This document shows, one piece after another, positions 22,105 to 34,095 of a stretch of DNA of 64,000 bases. A program made the translations under genes and the position numbers. This DNA comes from Vombatus ursinus. Its lineage: Eukaryota; Chordata; Mammalia; Diprotodontia; Vombatidae. The notes beneath the pieces were generated by a model. The model worked only from the letters and a program-made list of their open reading frames with translations. It did no database searches and was not told where the DNA came from. The stretch lies in NCBI RefSeq assembly GCF_900497805.2, contig NW_020954576.1, positions 73,856,605-73,920,604 on the forward strand, given 5' to 3'. Position 1 is the stretch's first letter. Each line of letters opens with the position of its first letter.

Positions 22105-23498
22105 TCTCCCATTGTTCTTAGATTAATTGACGAAACTGTACATTCTCTTTTTGTCATGCATCTTGGTTTCTAGCAAGTGTTTTATCATTTACTTTGTAGC
22201 TCTTCCTCATGGAAAGCACCTTACAAACGCTTTTATACAGCAGTTGTCAGCACTGTTTCTCAAGTAGACACTAAGGATACTGGTTTTGTTCCCAGTGTGC
22301 TGCTGACTTTAAAGGGGTGTCACATCAACAGTGCAAATTATAAAAAAGCAAAATGTAATTAATTTGAATTTCCACATCTTTTCATAATTGACTTTGGCTT
22401 CAAAGCACAGAATTCACTGTCAGGCATCCAGCAGAGGATAGAAAGATTTCTCAAATTCCCACTCATTTTACTTGGACCTTCAGGCCTAAGAGTTCCAAAC
22501 GTCATGTAGGAGCCATGTGCAAAATGTACAGAAGAATTCATCCTTAAAATAAAAAGGCATCTGCTTTGCTCTGCCTATCAGGACCTAAAATCCCGAAATT
22601 AAAACCAAAACTTACTATCGCTAACCCATAAAATCCATTTTTAAAAATTGAACTTGTTTCTCAACCTTCTGCTAGTCGGCTGTTCTCGTGCCGAAATGAC
22701 ATTTGTAATATTGACAGACAATGTCAAAGTGCAGTATCTAATCCAATGTTTTGTGGTTACCATTATAAAGCTTTTGTCCTGAACAACTTGATTTGTCACT
22801 CAAGATTTCTTCTTCAAAGAGACAGCAGGTTCTGTGGTGATATAATTATAACCTCAGGCATATTTTTTTAAAATTTCGTGTAGTGCTCACCACCCACTGT
22901 TAAGTAGTAATCAAGAGTTATTATTACCATTTGCCACACGAATAAACCCTAAAACTGTGATGATACCAACTTATCCTATGAGGAAACATTACCTGTAGTT
23001 GGTCGTTAAGTAATTTCTGCAGATTTATAAGCATAAAGAAAATTCGTTTGCAATATCCAGCTCCACTTGTCTGAAATGAGATTTCCAAGCACTTATACAT
23101 GAAGAGAAATAGCTTCCAAATGACTTCTGTGCATCTTCTTCTAGAAGGACACATTCAAGAAGATGAAGACTGATAATCTAACATTACCAAGCGCTATTCA
23201 CAGGGATAATACATATAGACACTAAAGCCTTTTATCTTACCTTTTTGTGATCATTCAGAACATAACATTTACATTAGGGAAATTCAACCATAGACACATC
23301 AGATCCTGGTGCTTTGCTCTCAGTCTCCTTGACTCCTCCTGCAAGTCCCTTTCTTTCCCTCATTCCAAGAGTTTGGAGTTCATAAATCTTTGTACTGAAC
23401 TCCTTGCTGTTACTTAGACTTTTCTTTATAAACAACAGGAAAGTTGCCATCAGGATTTGAGCAGTGTATTTGCTCAGGCAGTTATTGTCTTTTTAAAT
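22105..23498. other. Unique non-coding stretch
   Basis: No recognised repeat or exon. The part at about 22,560-22,900 has high sequence complexity and is a fair candidate for conserved non-coding DNA, but that cannot be judged without an alignment. Open frames of 60-76 codons show no motif. Confidence 0.45.
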
Positions 23499-23978
23499 GT
23501 TCCTCCTGAAGACTTATAAGAACTGATGGAAAGTGAAATGAGCAGAACCAGGAGAAAGTTGTATACAGTAATAGCAATATTGTATGATGATCAACTGTGA
23601 ATGACTTAGCTATTCTCAGCAATACAATGACCCAAGACAACTTTGAAGGATTTATGATGAAAAATACTATCCATCTTCATAGAAAGAATTGATGGAATCT
23701 GAATGCGGATTGAAGCATACTTTTCTTTTTTACTTTGTTTATTTTTCTTGGGTTTTTTTGTCTTTGTTTTCTTTCACAACATGACTAACATGTAAATGTG
23801 TTTTGCATGACTATACATATATAACCTATATCAAATTCCTTGCCTTCTCAAGGAGAGGGCTGGGGAGGGAGGAAGGGAGAGAACTTGGAACTCAAACATT
23901 TTAAAAAACACAATGTTAAAAATTGGTTTTGCATGTAACTGAGAGGGAAAATAAAATACTAAATTAAGTTCCCCCTGA
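23499..23978 (+). mobile_element. 5'-truncated L1 (3' UTR only) with target-site duplication
   Basis: The body at about 23,510-23,967 follows the marsupial L1 3' UTR: 'agtgaaatgagcagaaccag', 'cagcaatacaatgaccca', 'tgtgttttgcatgac', 'ataacctatatcaaattcc', 'ggagggaggaagggagagaa' and an end in 'aaaataaaatac'. Flanking GTTCCTCCTGA (23,499-23,509) and GTTCCCCCTGA (23,968-23,978) form an 11-bp target-site duplication with one mismatch. This is a normal 5'-truncated L1 insertion and one of the youngest LINE copies in the window. Confidence 0.88.
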
Positions 23979-23979
23979 T

Positions 23980-26510
23980 TGTTTCAGTTGAGTATACAGC
24001 ATTCTTTTCCACATACTCTTCTGAGAATGCTCTCCATTGAATAAACAGCTAGCTATCTAATCAGCTTCAGACTGTATAGATGGCATTTTTTGGGTGACTA
24101 GATGGTTCATTTATGCTAAGATATAGTACCATAGTAAAAGTCTTCAGCATGACTACATTCTCTCAAGCAAGAAGGAATTCTCTCCTCTTGTTTTGACCAG
24201 AACCTGCTAGCATAATACTTTGCATACAGTAAATACAGAATACAAATTTTAGTGAAATTGAATGGGTAAGAGGTGTCTTTGAGTATTTGACCAAGGAGAA
24301 ATTGATGGTGGTGATAAGAGAACATTAAAAGCTATCAGTGATTTTATCCTGCTAATAATTTTATTAAGTCATGTGAGGAAAGAGAGAAGAGGAGGAAGAA
24401 GTGGCAATGACAAGAGAATTGTAGAAAGGTAATTCATAGCGTTAACTCTAAAGAGGAAATATTTCAGTTGGAGTTAGAAAATAATGGGTGAACAAACCTG
24501 AATCTGAGGTCAAGAAGAAGGTAAGACATATTCAGTGGGGTCTGAGGAATAGGCAAACTAAAACATTACCATGAGCAGAGATTAGGGCTATAGAAAAAAA
24601 GCAGAATAAAGGAGACAGAAAGAGGGTGAAAAATAAAAAGTTGTGTTGGAGCGGGGGGGAACCCAACTGATTGTCACCATTTGCAGAAGTGGATGGTCAT
24701 ATATAGGGAAACACATAAGGATACAGGACTTTGAGTAAACTGAAACAGCTTTGACTTGAGGGGAAAGAGTTCACGTCTGCTTTTGAACACTTTGAACATG
24801 TTTTTGAATATGTTAGCGCTTTGCATTGTATTACCACTCACGAGGAATGTGGTCATCCCCAGCTTGTCAGTGAAAGCTTTGTGGCGCCACATCTCATGAT
24901 CACATACGATGTTTATGGCACATACACGTCTTATTTCATTCGCCTTTTGTGCTTTTTTTAGGCGCTCTCTGCCTTTTTCCCCTTAGTTACCATGGCAACA
25001 ATAATGTCATTGATATGGGTGGAGCTTGGTGTTAGCCACTAGTGCAGCAGAAAGGGGATTTTTATCATAGTTCATGAAATAGTGCCTTTTACACTGTGGC
25101 TATGACAGTCACATGTGATGTATACATGCTTCTATTTCTTGGTTATCCATTTTGAAGTCCTTATTCCTAAGGGACCATATTTTATAAAGTTTAATTGCAG
25201 TTAATAAACAGGGCATCATTTCTCTTGCTAAAAATGTAATTATTTCTCTTCCCCCTGCCTTTTTAAAAGTAATGTAGCTAGCACTCTGTTGATTGAGGCT
25301 ATAAGGTGTTAGGATGAGTGGAATGTTTGTAAGTCCTTTTAACCTGTACCAGCCATTGAGAATGTGTCATGAGCATCAGAATCTTGATACATGGGACTGT
25401 TTAGTAAGCCCTAATGTTGGTGAATAAATCTGTGGGATCACTTATTCTAAGTATTTAAAAATAAACTTTCCAAGAATTTCATATGCTAAGCAAAATGAAG
25501 ACTATTTTGAAGGGACCTAGATCTTATTTGGACATTTTAATACTAATGAAGGCCATTCACAAAAGAGAAGCTTGAATTTGTGTTTTCACAAATTGAAAAG
25601 TGTGTGATCTGCAGTTCAGTGACACTTACAAGTAATAAAATGATTTAGGTTCATCATTAAGAAACCACATGAACAGGCTTAATGTAGGTTGCTCTCTTCA
25701 CTGGGTTTTCATATTGTCACTGTTGTAACAATCCCATTCTGCACCTTTCTTCACCACCACCCCGTAAAATGTTCTATGTGAATTTGTGTTCCTTTTCCAG
25801 TTTTTTTTTCACCCTCCCAACAGTGATGCCTTGGGGTTGGCTCTATTTCTTAGGCAGTTGGAATTAGTTGCCATTTGGGCCGTGTACCCCACAACACACC
25901 TGAGGGGGGCCATAATCCCCACCAAGTTACTGCCTGTTGTATCTTATTGCTTAATTATTATACCTATTTAATGCTATTTAGAACATTGTCAGCTGTTGAG
26001 AAAAGGTAATTATCACTAGTCAAATGAAAAACGCTTTTTTGGCTGCCTTATGGATACACATTTTACTTGTACCTTGATACATAATGAAGCCTGATAGCAA
26101 AAGTTTTGCTTGTCTCTTCTTCAAGGCACAGCTGTTTCCCTGCTAAATTCATCCCATCTGTCTCCCCTTCCGTAAATCTGTAGGCAGTATAGCATAAGTA
26201 CAGAAGCAGTTCAGTGCTATTTTGGATAAACAGAGCTGAAATTTGAATCTTTGCCATTTGCGATGCACACATTTTGTTTTACTGCTGTAAAGAGAGCTGT
26301 CAAAATACAACTACATGGATAATTTACTAAAAATGCCGTCAAATATAAGGTTGATCAAAAAGAAAGTGTGTAGGGTCAGTCTGATCGTTGCAGCATGTGA
26401 GCCGAAGGAAGCTGCTGACCTTTCGGTCCCCGTTAGTACAATGTTTCAAAGGGCAGAACCTATCGTCTTAGTTTTCATTCCAGCACTGTGGAATGTCCAG
26501 TCTGCAAAGC
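23980..26510. other. Unique non-coding stretch with an RFX-type site
   Basis: I recognise no repeat in most of these 2.5 kb. High-complexity segments at about 24,890-25,220 and 26,240-26,480 look unlike the surrounding old repeat debris. The perfect inverted-repeat X-box at 24,986 lies in the first. No frame looks like an exon. Confidence 0.5.
24986..24999. promoter_or_regulatory. RFX X-box-like palindrome GTTACCATGGCAAC
   Basis: Two half-sites, GTTACC and GGCAAC separated by AT, match the RFX-family X-box consensus (GTTNCC N0-3 GGNAAC). RFX proteins bind such sites as dimers and are known for ciliary and MHC-II promoters and for brain enhancers. The motif is seen directly; function is inferred. 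Confidence 0.5.
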
Positions 26511-26514
26511 TGAA

Positions 26515-26740
26515 AGATTCACAGCACAGAATTTTCAGATTCCTTTGGAATCTCAGTGCTGGAAACGACCTTAGTGATTCTTTTAGCCCAATTGCTCCAT
26601 TTTTATCAATATGGAAACAACCAGAAAGAGCATGGGGGACTCACCCAAGGTCATATATGTAACAGGCCAGCAACAGAGACAGGACCAAAATCTCTATCTC
26701 CTGACTACTAATCCAGGACTCTTTCAGTTACATCACATTT
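26515..26740 (-). mobile_element. MIR/THER-1 SINE, antisense
   Basis: 'gtgctggaaacgaccttagt', 'agcccaattgctccattttt', 'cacccaaggtcatatatgta' and 'ctactaatccaggactcttt'. The 115-codon open frame at 26,315-26,662 ends in this SINE and is not considered a gene. Confidence 0.8.
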
Positions 26741-26784
26741 TTTCATGTAACCATTTACTGTAATAACATGAATTATATTAAATA

Positions 26785-26846
26785 TATTTATATGTATGTG
26801 TAGCACTTGTATATATATGTATATATGATATATACACATATATAAC
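26785..26846. repeat. TA/TG-rich microsatellite
   Basis: Imperfect tata, tatg and cata units. Confidence 0.9.
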
Positions 26847-27019
26847 TTTTAAAGTGAACAAAACTTTGACATGTTGGAGTTCCAGTTTCATAGTCTGCAA
26901 AGTGGATTGTGCTACATTATCCCTTTCCTCAGTACCTACAAGCCAGATTTGCATCCCAGTGATGCTAACAACCTGGATTATTGTCTATGAACTTGCTTTA
27001 TTTGAAAAACCCCAATGCC

Positions 27020-27056
27020 CTCTTTTTCTTTCTTTCTTTCTTTCTTTCTTTTTTTT
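27020..27056. repeat. (CTTT)n microsatellite
   Basis: Seven or more ctttc units followed by a T run. Confidence 0.95.
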
Positions 27057-27502
27057 GTGGTGACCCTGTAGGGCCCACTTTTGTCCTGTTTGCTGCTGAT
27101 TAGATACAACTTTCAGATGAATAAAAGGCAGAATGGGCAGCTTTGAGCTGCACAAGCAGAAAAGTCTTCTGGCCCCTTTCCATATGTGTGCCCATGCTTC
27201 CCCTCCCTCTGTCTCCCATCCCCCAATCTCTAAATATAACCCAGAGACAGCTTTTCCTTAGACCCACCATACCATATCAGTGAGGAAGCACTGTTAGATA
27301 TATACTGTTTTGTAGTCGGGATGGCTGGTTGGGGGGAGAGTGGGAAAGTTAAAAAAAAAAAGCCTAAGGAAGATTGTGAGAAGGGTTATTGATCATGTAT
27401 AAATTTTTCCATCATCATTATCTCTTTGCATTATAGCCAGTGAATCATTCATCATTTAATCCATTGCTGATGAGTGCTATATAAATACCTTTAAGAATAG
27501 AG

Positions 27503-27697
27503 ATTCATAAACTTTTTGTGTGGCATGGACCTTTTTGCCATTCTGCTAAAACCTCTGAGCCCCTGCTCAGAATGTTATTATATGATTAAAATAAAATGCA
27601 TAGGCTCATAAAGGAAAACAATTATATTGAAATATAGCTATCAAAATATTTGGAAAAAAAAGATCAGGGACCCTGGATGAAGAATTCTGATCTATAG
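27503..27697. mobile_element. hAT-type non-autonomous DNA transposon (probable)
   Basis: The ends read 'gattcataaactttttgtg' and, inverted, 'agaattcttcatccagggtc', fitting the degraded terminal inverted repeat of a hAT element of the 'ttcttaacc...ggtcc' kind. The interior has 'tggacctttttgccattctg' and 'aattatattgaaatatagct'. No convincing 8-bp target-site duplication was found. Confidence 0.5.
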
Positions 27698-27949
27698 TCT
27701 CCTTATACCACCATACTCAAAGCCTATCCCTGTGCTACTGCTACCAAGTTTTTAACCAGGTCTTTTTGTTCTTCTCTTTAATAAACTGCCTTGGACAGTC
27801 TCTGTGAAGGACCTGGTGTGTAATGAACACCACTGTAAGATTTCAGCATCATAAGATTGTGATATTTGTGGATAGTAGATTAAAATTAAAATTATCTTAA
27901 GATAAATTAAAATTCAAGGAAAGTATTTGGCCAATTGCCCTTCCCATTT

Positions 27950-28190
27950 GATTCAAATAAACAAATATTTATTAAACACTTAAAATGTTCAGTGTAAGGG
28001 TCTAAGTACACAAAAGAGAATGACATAGTTCCTGCTCTCAAGGCTCTTACAACTTAATGGAGCGGACAGTGGTGTAATCTCAGATAAGTATACTGGTCAG
28101 ATAGCTAGCCTCCATTGAGTGTCCACTACATGCCAGACGCTGTGCTAAGCACGGAATATGATGAATGATGAAGGAGAAGTCCAGGCAGAG
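27950..28190 (-). mobile_element. L2 3' end, antisense, with a second tail copy
   Basis: 'aaacaaatatttattaaaca' and 'gctctcaaggctcttacaac' make one L2 terminus. 'tgagtgtccactacatgcca' with 'gctgtgctaagcac' at about 28,115-28,155 is a second, separate L2-type tail. Confidence 0.7.
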
Positions 28191-28194
28191 GGGC

Positions 28195-29345
28195 TTCTTT
28201 TCTTCCATCTTCATGAGGAAGGGTCTCTGGGTATTTCAGATATTAAAGTGCTTGCTCTGTATCTGAAAAACTGCCCCTGAAATCCATCTATCTCCCGAAC
28301 CCTTTTGGATTGTCCATGAGGCAGAACTTGTGGGCGCAGTGCTTTTAAGCTGATTCGTGTATTGGGAGTTAAGATGTAGACACAGAAGATATTAAATTTA
28401 CCCAACAGTGAAACTTTCTCACTAAACTCACCACTTCGTGAAAGCTGTGAATTTAGACAGCAATTCTGTGATATCCATCTACATGATAGAGCTGTAGGCT
28501 GCTCTTTTAATACATTTTCATGGAAGGGGACCCTTCAACATCTGTGATGGGGGAGGAGAGAAAGGGACATTTTTTCCAAATATTCACATTCCCACACAGA
28601 CTGTTTAAAAAGTGATCTCTGATGGGAAGACCTGTCCCAGAGTCTGATGGGAGTTATCAGTTTTGCCTTATTTAGATGCAAAATCAGCAGTTGTAGGTGG
28701 CTCAGCTGAGAATAGATGCATTTTGGGTATTAGGAAAAAAGGCTGAGGATTGACCCTTCTCTTTGGTTTAGATTTGTTAATATAGATGGCTGAGATGTTA
28801 CAGAAGATCCAAGTGAACAAGTGTAAAAATCAAGGCATCAGTGGCACCCGTGTGGAAAGAGGTGGTTTTACAAAGATAATGGTATAGAGATAGATGGTAT
28901 TTTCTTTTAATTTGTGAAAATCACATAATTGAGAGCTGTGCTAACTGCTTGCAGTAGGAGCATTTCATCACACTCTTTGGTTCCTGTTTTCCGGTGGAGG
29001 TAGAGTTTAGCATTACATTTTGAGGTAAGACCTTTGGGACTGCACCGCATACTAGGAATGCCAAATTAGAGAGACTGTTTTGGCATCTGGAATGTGGTCT
29101 TGGCAACCAGAACCTAATTGCTAAGGAGACCAAGTAGATCCCTTTAGCTGGAATTTTGTCAGAAAGGGCCAAAGAGCATTGATTAGTCCTCTGGGACCAC
29201 GATCAATTATTTCATTGTGCTAGTAAAACCCCAGTATGAGGCACGTCCTTGTTTGAGATGCTTAGGGATTCCTATTTATGGAAATCAAATTAATACACAT
29301 TATTAAACATATTTGCACACACTGAACTATTTCAAACCAGTAATG
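28195..29345. other. Unique non-coding stretch
   Basis: No recognised repeat or exon. Antisense open frames of 64 and 83 codons show no known domain. Confidence 0.45.
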
Positions 29346-29349
29346 CTGG

Positions 29350-29462
29350 AATAAAAACAAAATAATACTGTGTATTTACATAACACCTTTCGTTGGAAAT
29401 CTCAAGCCTTCGCTGACTTAACTAATCCTCCCAACACCCTGTGAGGTGTGTAGGAAGTAAGG
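29350..29462 (-). mobile_element. MIR-like SINE fragment, antisense
   Basis: 'gtatttacataacacctttc' and 'acaccctgtgaggtgtgt' match part of the MIR-like SINE with L2-type tail. Confidence 0.6.
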
Positions 29463-29834
29463 TAGAACAATAAACAAGAAATTGATGAAAAAGATCAAGT
29501 AACTGCATTCCAAGGGGGTGATACCTGCCTCTATAGCAAGTCTGTTTTCATTCAAATTCTGTTCTTGCCATATTTGTGATATTGAGGATAGAAGCGTGTG
29601 TAGACATAATTTTTAATAGTAAAACTTTTCTACTGTGGGTCACTTCACATTGTTGCTCTTGTTGCTTTTCCATTCTAGGGTTAGGGTCTTTGCCTGTTAA
29701 CTTACATAGGCTGATATGATAAAAGGAAACGTCAGGAGGCACTTTTCTTCTGAGCTGTTACTCCACCTTAGAAGCTCGTCAAGTGGTCTTATATCTTTAT
29801 GTTTCATGACCTTTCCTAGCCTGGACAAAATAAT

Positions 29835-29998
29835 ACGATTATAGAATTTTGAGCTGAATTTTGAGGAGTAGAGATCCTTTATTTTATAGATAAGGAAACT
29901 GAGTCCCAGAGCAATTAGGTGATTTGGCTAAAGACACACAAGGAAATATGTCAGAACTGAGATGTGAACCTTGATCTTCTAACTTTATACCTATTGCA
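29835..29998 (-). mobile_element. MIR/THER-1 SINE, antisense
   Basis: 'attatagaattttgagctg', 'gataaggaaactgagtccca' and 'gatgtgaaccttgatcttct'. Confidence 0.8.
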
Positions 29999-29999
29999 T

Positions 30000-30925
30000 G
30001 GGAAATGGGGTTGATGGAACAGGAGCCAGCACTTACTCCCTAGAACATACCAGGCTGCTCCTAAATTGTGGGGCAGTCACAACAACACACCATGCCTACC
30101 TGACATGGTTCGGGACAACATGGGTGAAGGGGTAGCTTCTGAGACAACCAGTAAACTGGTGTGGGAACAATGACATCAGGGCAAGAGGGAGGCAAGCAAA
30201 CTGTTCAGAGACTTTCTTCAGCAGGCCTAGAACTAACCTAGAGCAGCAGGAACTTGAGACTGTAACTCCAGAAACTATCAGGACTTAAGTGGGTCATCTA
30301 GAGTGGGTCTGGGACTTAGAAAAGCAATGTAAAAGGGAATAGTTGGGTGTTGGTGAACTAATAGTTAGAAAGGTGCTTATATTTGGGATGATAAAATATT
30401 GTATATTTTATAAAATTGTTATTGAGTGTTTGGACTACTATTATATCAGATTAAGAAACATTTCTGATTTCAAAGAGAGTGCCTCCCAACGGTGGGATTT
30501 TATTTATTTATTAAATTAGTTATCCTTTAGACTGATCCTTTGTTGAGGGGAGGGAGAGATTAGAAAAAAAAAAAGAATTATAAAAGGTGCCTATCTAGAA
30601 AGTCTTTCTCATGAGTTAGTCTTTCTCTCTAGCTTTTTTAGGTATTACAGATATCGATGGATATTTTTCAGATATTATCAGTTATGTGTTTTTTGAAACA
30701 GAAGTTGAGCTTTGTCCAGGTTTTGAAAATGATGTCCCAAACTGCTTTTCTTCACAAACAGCTCTTCATTTGTATTGACAGTTTTTGTCATCTATGAAAA
30801 TCCAATATTTCTATTTCATGTATAAATACCACAAATTTTACCATTTTCATCTTGCCAGTAGTATATATTCTTTTAAATTTATTTATTCCATTGATGAGTG
30901 ACCAGGAAAATTCTGTTTTCTCATA
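30000..30925. other. Unassigned non-coding stretch
   Basis: The segment of about 460 bp after the MIR (30,000-30,460) has an even base composition unlike the flanking AT-rich DNA and could be an unrecognised insertion. The remainder appears unique. Confidence 0.35.
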
Positions 30926-30929
30926 AAGT

Positions 30930-31125
30930 GGGAAGAAGGGCAGATTTAGATTCAGAGGCCCTGGGTTTAACCCTGGGTCTCATCCACATTTGCTTTTTGC
31001 CACCTGTATGTGAACCCAGTTGGGCAAGGCACTTCATCTCTTTATTCCTCTTTTTTCTTCTCTGTAAAATGAATAAATTGGTCTAGATGATCTCCAAGTT
31101 TCTTTCCAGCTCTAAATGTATGATA
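30930..31125 (+). mobile_element. MIR/THER-1 SINE
   Basis: 'tagattcagaggccctgggt', 'aaggcacttcatctc', 'ctctgtaaaatgaataaatt' and 'ggtctagatgatctccaagt', followed by TG repeats to about 31,155. Confidence 0.85.
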
Positions 31126-33054
31126 TGTGTGTCTGTGTGTGTGTACACACATATTATATGATACAACATTTGTTTTGATGTGATATGAGATTATACCGTA
31201 GACCTGGGTAAAGAAAGTAGAGAATATAGCATTGTTGGATTTCCTGTAGTAAAGAAGATAACACAGCTTTTTATCTTAAGCGATTCAATATCAGGCTTAT
31301 TGTGAGAAAAAGAGGCTGGATCATTGTGCCATGATAGTAGCTGAATCTAAATGGGAACAACCAAATGTTGTTCCTACTTCATTTTAATGAAGATATGCAA
31401 ACAGCAGATCCGGTGTTTCCTGTTTTACCCCATCGTGCAGTTATGTAGGAAGGCGGCAGCATTTCATCATTTAGATCATTGACTTTTTGCTGACAGTGAT
31501 ATTCAGCACCCATAAAATAGTGGTTGTCATTCAGTTCAATTCAGTAAGCATTAATTAAGCCCTTACTGTGTACAAGGTATTGTGCTAGGTCAAGTCAGGT
31601 CAACAAGCATTTATTAAGTACTTGGTACTTTGCTAACTAAGCTCTAGAACTACAACTAAAAACAGAACGAACCTGTCTTCCATGTGCTTAGGAACCAGGT
31701 ATCAGAAATACAAATACCACAAACAGATAAATATAAGATAATTGGAAAAGAGAGAGAGCACTGTCAAGTGAGTGGAAAGGGAACAGTTTCATTTAGGATG
31801 TGGCACCTAACTTGAGTCTAAAAGGCAGCTAGAAATCCTAAGAAGTAGAGCTAGAAAGCCTGGAGATGAAATGTTGGTTTGGGGAATAGCCAATAAGCCA
31901 GTTTGTCTAGAATATAGAATATGTGAAGGGAAGTAATATAAAATAAGTGTGGAAGGGTACTTAAGAGTCAGGTCATGGAAGGCTTTAAATGCCAGTCAGC
32001 GGGGTTTGTATTTTATCCTAATGACAAAAGGGAACTATTGACAGTTTTTGAGTAGGAAAATAACATGGCCAGACCCGTGCTTTGGGAAGATTATTTTGGC
32101 AGTTTTGTGAAGGTTGAATTGGAGAGAAGGATTGATAGTATAAAACCTAATTAAGAGTCCAGGTATAGAGGTGAGGAGGCCCTGAATTAGGATAGTAACT
32201 TTAGGAATAAAGACTGGGTTAGGGTTAGATGTGGGGAAAATATAACTGAGGCTGATGGAACTTAGAAACTGATTAAATAATGGGAGTGGGGAAGAGAGAA
32301 GTGATAAGGATGATTCAGAGGTTACAAAAACTGGCTAACTAGGAGGATAATATGCCCTCAATAGAAATAGGAGAATAGGGAAGTTTGGAGGTTGGATGAG
32401 ATGTCTGTTCTGGACATGTGGAATTTGAGATACCAGTGGGACATCCATGTGGACGTGTCTAGCAGACAGTTGGCAATGTGAGACTGGCATTCAGAGCTGG
32501 ATATAGATATTTGGGAGTCATCTGTGGAGAGATGGTAATTAAACCCAAGAGAGCTAAAAAAGCCTCAAAAAAAGGACGTAGGAACAGAAAAGGAAAGAAA
32601 CAGGGACAGAGCATTGGGAGATGCTCATATTTAGTAGGCGGGCAATGGAGGGCTAATCTTAAAAAGAATGCTGAGAAGGAGCAGTCAGACAGATAGGAGG
32701 AGAATCATGAGGAAATAGTGGCCTCGGAGTCAAGGGAGGAGAGAGTTTTTAGAAGGGAGTTTTAAACAATGTCAAAAGCCACAGAAGGGCTCCCTCCACA
32801 GAAGGCAGACTGAGGAAAGGGATAAGAGATTGTTAGCAGCTACAAGATCACTGATAAACTTAGAAAAAGTGTTTAAGTCAAGTATTGGGGTGGAAATTCA
32901 GACTACGTAAGTGGAAAAGGAATGTGGCTGTGAAAGAAGAGATATAGGACAATAACTTGAGGGATTGGTAGGGTCAAGTGAAAGTGTTTAAGGTTATGGA
33001 AAACCAGGATATATTTGTAGAGAGTCAGGAAGGAGCCAGTAGATAAGCATGACA

Positions 33055-33222
33055 CCATGGTATGAATGAGAGAACACCAAATTTGGGGTCAGAGGACTGG
33101 GTCATCTTGGTCAAGTGACTTAAAATTTCTGAGTCTCATTTCCTGAGTTATAAAATAGGGTTGTGGGGTAGATTAGATGACCTCTGAGCCTCTTTCCATT
33201 CCTAAATATATGATTTTATGAA
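33055..33222 (+). mobile_element. MIR/THER-1 SINE inserted in the L2
   Basis: 'accatggtatgaatgagaga', 'aaatttggggtcagaggac', 'tggtcaagtgacttaaaatt' and 'tagattagatgacctctgag' make a near full-length sense MIR. L2 coding sequence in antisense flanks it on both sides, so it landed after the L2. Confidence 0.85.
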
Positions 33223-33958
33223 GGCAGGGGAGGGGGGAGAAGCGAGAAAGGTAACAAATGAACAAGATCGAATGATTAAAGGGGCAAACTCCTGGAGGCA
33301 CGTGATCAAGAGCACAGGTAGAGAGGTTGGTCTTGGTAAGAAGGCCCCTTGGTAAGAAGAGATCAGGGTGAGAGAGGAGAGGAGATAAAGGATAAAGGTT
33401 TTGGGGGTTTTTTTAAACTGTGGAATAGAGAAGAGGGAACTCACAGTAAACAATCCCAGCTTCCTCAGTAGAGCAGAAGGCAAAGTCACCTAGAGAAAGG
33501 GTGAAGGAGGGAAGAAGTGAAAAGAGAAAAGAGAGTTTGGAATCATTGGTGCAGGGAATGTGACAGAATATCGATTACAGAGTAAGATGCAAGCAGTGAA
33601 TGCCTAGTTGAAATGAGATGACCTAGTCAGAGTTGCCTGACTTTGCAGTAGGATTCAGAAACATGCACGTAGCCGCCTAGAAAGCAGAGATCAAGGGTAA
33701 CACAAAGCTGGAGTTTGATGAGGCATGAGTGGTAGTCGGAAAAGGAAGCAAGGAATTCAGTGGTAAAGGAAAGGTTGTAGTTGAATTGGTGAACCATAAG
33801 TGAAGGGAGGAAAATGTGGCCAGATAGGTGATGGACTGTGAGAACAGGGAAGGGTCGAGAGACTGGAGGAAGTAGTGTAGATAGAAGTTAGGTTTGGGAG
33901 GAATGAGGCAGAGTAAAAGAAACACAGGAGATTTTAATCATAGAAAGGAATTTCAGAA

Positions 33959-34095
33959 CTCTAGATCAGGAATCAACAAACAATGACCCACAGGCCAACT
34001 CTAGCCCATCATCTGCTTTAGTATGTCCTGTGAGCTAAGAATGGCTTTACGTGCTTTGTTGTCCTATGGCGATAGCAGAGTTATCGGTGATGATC
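33959..34095. mobile_element. hAT-type DNA transposon fragment at a CTCTAGAT target
   Basis: CTCTAGAT (33,959-33,966) fits the nTCTAGAn target preference of Charlie-like hATs. It is followed by 'caggaatcaacaaacaatga' and 'cccacaggcca', then 'tgtcctatggcgatagcaga', as in the 'ggcaaactatggcccgcggg' elements. The right end is not clear. L2-like sequence resumes at about 34,097. Confidence 0.5.

Noticed and set aside
26315-26662. 115-codon open frame
   Set aside because: Its second half is antisense MIR sequence and the first half shows no domain.
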